In this document: in pieces, positions 61,039 to 64,000 of the stretch | Layout: each line of letters opens with the position of its first letter | Numbering within the stretch: the first letter of the stretch is position 1 | Assembly: GCA_029975475.1 (NCBI GenBank) | Contig: JARKPB010000009.1 | Location: forward strand, 1 to 64,000 | Reading direction: 5' to 3' | Length of the DNA: 64,000 nt | DNA from: Anaerolineaceae bacterium | GTDB lineage: Bacteria > Chloroflexota > Anaerolineae > Anaerolineales > Anaerolineaceae | The notes under the pieces: model-generated | Databases searched by the model: none | What the model saw: the letters and a program-made list of their open reading frames with translations, nothing else | What the model was told of the DNA's origin: nothing | Position numbers and translations under genes: made by a program

Positions 61039-61830
61039 TTACACATTTTCCGCAGACGCGTTTGCCCTCCGCAGACGGCGAGAAATTTCTACTGCGGCGA
61101 TCGCGAAAAGAAGGATCAGATAGGAAAGCTGTAGATTCAGTCCCAGCAGGGGAAAATCCATTAAACCGTGCACCAGCCCGACCAGCAGAATGTTGCCCGA
61201 GCGCAGGTAGAGCCAGGCGAAGGCCGCACCAAGCACAAAGAGGATCGCGAGACTGAGCACCAGCAGGAACGGCGAAAGATCTCCAGCGAAGAGCGCGTTA
61301 AAGCGCGCGGGCAGATGCCAGAGGGAGAAAAACAGGCTGCTTAAAAACAAGGCGGCGGTCAGAGCGCGGCGGCCCTCACCCAGCCCCAGGCGGCGCTGGA
61401 AGGCGGGTAAAAAGTAGGCACGAAAGAGCAGTTCCTCGCCCAGCCCGACGAACAGCCAGGTGCTGAGGATCTGCGCGCCGATTTTCCAGGCGGGGATCTG
61501 CGCCAGGCGGGACAGTCCGTCCTCCAGCGGCTGCAGACCGAAAAAGTGAAGGAAGAGGGCGTAGGCTGCCCAGGCGAGCAGGGCAACACCAAACGCGGCC
61601 AGCCAGCGGCGGGGGGTAAGATCCAGGCGCAGTCCTTCGGCACGCAAGCCCCAGAACGCCAGGCCAAAAAAGATTGCGTACAGCCCTAGCTGGGCGAAAT
61701 AAACCGGCAGGCCGCTGAGCCTGAAAATTGAAACCGCCGCGAAAAAAGGCACGGGCAGAATGACCGAAATCAGAGCGATCGCGAGGAAAGTGCTTCTGGC
61801 AGATTCCTGCCCGCTGTTTCCCTGCCTCAT
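61039..61830 (-). CDS. CPBP (CAAX-type) intramembrane metalloprotease
   Basis: This 263-residue polytopic protein has about seven hydrophobic segments and the complete CPBP motif set: GEELLFRAYF (E132, E133, R137), a FSLWHLPAR helix with the second-block histidine, and a GLVHGLMDF helix with the third. In bacteria such proteases process peptides or take part in bacteriocin immunity; the target is unknown. Its ATG overlaps the stop of the heme-binding protein gene by four bases. Confidence 0.9.
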   Translation of the reverse strand: MRQGNSGQESARSTFLAIALISVILPVPFFAAVSIFRLSGLPVYFAQLGLYAIFFGLAFWGLRAEGLRLDLTPRRWLAAFGVALLAWAAYALFLHFFGLQPLEDGLSRLAQIPAWKIGAQILSTWLFVGLGEELLFRAYFLPAFQRRLGLGEGRRALTAALFLSSLFFSLWHLPARFNALFAGDLSPFLLVLSLAILFVLGAAFAWLYLRSGNILLVGLVHGLMDFPLLGLNLQLSYLILLFAIAAVEISRRLRRANASAENV

Positions 61831-62252
61831 CGAAGCGAGCTTCGCAGCGCCTGGATCAGGTCGCTTTTTTGCTGGTCATTTAACCTGGAGGAAGGGTGGA
61901 ACAGCCAGTACTGGAAGGGCGGCATTTCACCCTCCTGCACCACCTCGATGATTTCATCCACTTCATTCCCGCGCCGGCCCCATTCCGAAAAATTCAGTTT
62001 TCGGCGGCCTTCCTCAACATCGCGGTAGATCAACCACGAGGCTGGAGCGACGTTGCTGTACCACGGCCATTCGACTTCATTGCTGTGGCACATGAAGCAG
62101 TGTTGTTTTACCATGGCGCGGGCTTCCGGGCTGGACCAGGCCGGCTCGGCGATCACCGGCGGGTTGGTGTGGTTGCGTCCGTAGGGCACCAGCTGGATCA
62201 ACCCGCCCAGTAGAACCAGCGCAGCCAGAGCGATAAACAGCTTCTTCTTCAT
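61827..62252 (-). CDS. Membrane-anchored heme-binding domain protein
   Basis: This 141-residue protein has an N-terminal signal anchor (5-24) and an extracytoplasmic domain with one c-type heme motif, CFMCH (52-56). The layout PPV...W.SPEAR...K..CF.CHSNE..WPWY.NVAP.SWLI matches the haem_bd family (PF14376-like). Members are small periplasmic cytochromes of unknown electron partners. The ATG at 62252 was preferred (AGGA site 5 bases upstream) to a GTG four codons earlier. It is coupled to the CPBP protease gene. Confidence 0.85.
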   Translation of the reverse strand: MKKKLFIALAALVLLGGLIQLVPYGRNHTNPPVIAEPAWSSPEARAMVKQHCFMCHSNEVEWPWYSNVAPASWLIYRDVEEGRRKLNFSEWGRRGNEVDEIIEVVQEGEMPPFQYWLFHPSSRLNDQQKSDLIQALRSSLR

Positions 62253-62381
62253 TCTTTCCTCCACGGCAAGGGCCAGATACTTTGCGATAGACGATCTATA
62301 CCAGCGCGGTCAAGTGGATTATACGCCTACCATAGAAAGATTTACCAGAGAATAGGGATTCCGGAAAATAGCTGGTCAGGG

Positions 62382-63551
62382 TTAATTATCCTGCCGGATC
62401 TTAATCCGGCTGAAGGCAAAGGCGGCCAGGAGGATCAGCGCGGCAGCGGCCAGGGTGTTGGCGCGAAAGCCGAAGCGGTAAATCCACGGGGAGAGCAGAT
62501 CGCCGAACATGCGCCCGAGCGAAAACGAGGCGACCATCGCGCCCATCACCGCGCCGCGCGCGGCCGGCAGCAGCTCGGTCATCACCGGCAGGATGCCCAT
62601 GAAGGTAAATTCAAACGAGAGGTAAAAGATGAATAAAACCGCCAGCGCGGCGATCAGGTGAAATTTCATCCAGGGGAGAATCAGCAGCATGGTGATCACC
62701 AGGCATAACCCGCTGTAAACAGCGCGGCGTTTGCCCAGGCGGTCTACCAGAGCGGCGCCGCTGCTCTCACCGCCCAGCTCTGCAGCCCCAATGACTGCTG
62801 AAGCAAAACCCAGGGCAGCCAGCTGCAGGCCGAAAGTATCTTCCATCCACAGCCCGAAGACCACAGTGACGGTCTCATTGGCCGCCACCATACACAGGCA
62901 GACCGCCAATCCGGCCAGCGCGGCTGGGGAGGCCAGCACCACCTTGAAGCTGCTGCGCTGGCGCTCTTCATCGCTGCCCGGCGGGCGGGCATTGGGCACG
63001 AAGAGGATCACCAGCGCCATCATCAGGATCGTCAGGCCAAGTAAAAATGGGAAAGGCGCGCTCCAGTGGAAGTACTGCAGCAGCGCGCCAATCACCGGCA
63101 TTCCAAAAATAAAACTGAGCGACCAGCCCATTTCGCTAATCGAGAGCGCCAGGGCGCGGCGGTCGAAGGGAGTGGTGTCGGCCACGTAAGCCTGCATGGC
63201 AGACATAAAAACAAACATACCCAGGAAACCCAGACTGAGGGCAGCCACGAATGCGGGGAAGCCGGGGAAAAGCGTCATCAGTCCAGCGCCGGCGGCGAAG
63301 GTGCCCAGGCCGAGCAGCATGGAAAGCTTGCGGCCTTTGCGGTCGGCCAGCGGGCTGATCAACGGGCTGATTGCGCCGGCCAGCGAGCGGATCGACAGGG
63401 CGGCAGACATAGCGGCCAGATCCACCCCCAGCCCGCGCTGGAAGGTGGAGAGGAACGGGTAGAACATGCGCGTGCCGGTGTTTAACACCAGGCGCGTTAC
63501 CGCGAAAATGAGGAGCTGGTAGCGAAATCGCGGAGCAGAACGGGTATTCAT
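62382..63551 (-). CDS. Major facilitator superfamily transporter
   Basis: This 389-residue protein has twelve likely membrane helices. The loop between helices 2 and 3 carries the MFS signature in the form SPLADRKGRKLSMLLG, and the equivalent second-half loop reads ALVDRLGKRRAVYSG. The substrate cannot be deduced. It overlaps by four bases (ATGA) the stop of a second MFS gene upstream, and the two are similar in the second-half region (TLPVMTE versus ILPVMTE), so they are probably tandem duplicates. Confidence 0.9.
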   Translation of the reverse strand: MNTRSAPRFRYQLLIFAVTRLVLNTGTRMFYPFLSTFQRGLGVDLAAMSAALSIRSLAGAISPLISPLADRKGRKLSMLLGLGTFAAGAGLMTLFPGFPAFVAALSLGFLGMFVFMSAMQAYVADTTPFDRRALALSISEMGWSLSFIFGMPVIGALLQYFHWSAPFPFLLGLTILMMALVILFVPNARPPGSDEERQRSSFKVVLASPAALAGLAVCLCMVAANETVTVVFGLWMEDTFGLQLAALGFASAVIGAAELGGESSGAALVDRLGKRRAVYSGLCLVITMLLILPWMKFHLIAALAVLFIFYLSFEFTFMGILPVMTELLPAARGAVMGAMVASFSLGRMFGDLLSPWIYRFGFRANTLAAAALILLAAFAFSRIKIRQDN

Positions 63552-64000
63552 GCGGGCCTGGGGGCTGCCTTCCGGCGCATCAAACGTAGGGCAAGGAGGG
63601 CGGCCAGGTTGAGGATGACCGCGCCAATCACATTGGATGCAAAACCAGCCCCGTAGATGCGCGCGGCGACCAGGCTGGCGGCTGCCCGACCGAGCGAGAC
63701 CGCGCCAATGTATGCTGAAAGCATCGTGGCGCGCTGTTCCGGCAGGACTTCCGTCATCACCGGCAGGGTGCTGACAATGATTAACTCAAAGGTCAGATAG
63801 AAAAGAAACAGCCAGACCAGGGCAGCGGCGGTGCTGGCGCTTAAGAGCGGCAGACAGGCCAGCACGGCGATGTTGATCAGAATGCCGGCGGCGATGACGC
63901 GCTCTTTTCCCAGGCGGTCGGCTGCCAGAGCGACGATGCCTTCTCCGGCCAGTTCAGCGATGCCAATCACCGCGGAGGCGCCGCTCAGCGCAGCAAGCTG
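63548..64000 (-). CDS. Second MFS transporter, C-terminal part, cut by window edge
   Basis: The frame is open to the right end of the window (151 codons) and begins beyond it. It contains the last five or six helices, including a loop ADRLGKERVIAAG that matches the second-half MFS signature, and FELIIVSTLPVMTEVLPEQRA. It aligns by eye with residues about 235-385 of the downstream MFS protein. The start codon is outside the window; the internal ATG at 63970 is not the real start. Confidence 0.88.
   Translation of the reverse strand, partial: QLAALSGASAVIGIAELAGEGIVALAADRLGKERVIAAGILINIAVLACLPLLSASTAAALVWLFLFYLTFELIIVSTLPVMTEVLPEQRATMLSAYIGAVSLGRAAASLVAARIYGAGFASNVIGAVILNLAALLALRLMRRKAAPRPA

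Overview
The window looks like a chromosomal segment of a GC-rich, free-living bacterium, most likely a member of the Chloroflexota (class Anaerolineae). That placement is an inference from gene content: an R3H-domain AAA ATPase, SpoVS without other sporulation genes, a pair of deoxynucleoside kinases, a DsbA-cyclophilin fusion and many intramembrane proteases. No rRNA, prophage, insertion sequence or CRISPR array was seen. Most genes are ordinary housekeeping genes, and coding density is high.

Left arm (1-25.4 kb). The window opens inside a type I restriction HsdR-like gene that runs off the edge. A long, mostly minus-strand stretch follows: galE, a GT-C-like membrane protein, DUF1232, comEC, a methyltransferase-like membrane protein, plsC, PrsW, DsbA-cyclophilin, tmk, the R3H-AAA ATPase, a GNAT-like protein, pdxT-pdxS, rubrerythrin, a PEP/pyruvate-binding protein, dnaN and ssb. 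Plus-strand exceptions are degV, a redoxin, a YhfC-like protein, one deoxynucleoside kinase and a nucleotidyltransferase. Two parS-like sites lie at 18.5-18.6 kb.

Candidate origin (25.44-25.83 kb). A gene-free stretch carries two perfect DnaA boxes, four TTTTCCACA-type boxes and an AT-rich segment. dnaN, ssb, the parS-like sites and spoVS are all nearby. The dominance of minus-strand genes to its left fits replication running leftward from this point. dnaA itself is not in the window.

Right arm (25.9-64 kb). Here lie spoVS, a second deoxynucleoside kinase, a ferredoxin, rpsB-tsf-pyrH behind a structured leader, surE, an NapH-like Fe-S membrane protein with a partner, tRNA-Arg and a LarA-like protein. 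A murein-peptide cluster follows (GNAT, AONS-like enzyme, NlpC/P60, dipeptide epimerase), then rsgA, a penicillin-binding lipoprotein, maf, xpt-guaA and an FHA/PP2C signalling cluster. Next come a DedA protein, ychF, tRNA-Leu, pepF, a CcrM-like DNA methyltransferase, an inositol monophosphatase, a response regulator, an HD hydrolase and hutI. After a second DnaA-box cluster there is a small accessory patch: a frameshifted PD-(D/E)XK nuclease-like gene and an unrecognised gene. A CPBP protease, a heme-binding protein and two tandem MFS transporters close the window.

Most noteworthy are the candidate oriC/parS region, the solitary CcrM-like methyltransferase with GANTC sites inside several promoters, the second DnaA-box cluster at 59.2 kb, the frameshifted nuclease-like gene beside an unknown gene, the ComEC whose beta-lactamase-like domain has lost its metal ligands, and a tRNA-Arg with anticodon GCG. 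I did not find one coherent new multi-gene system that can be asserted from sequence alone.
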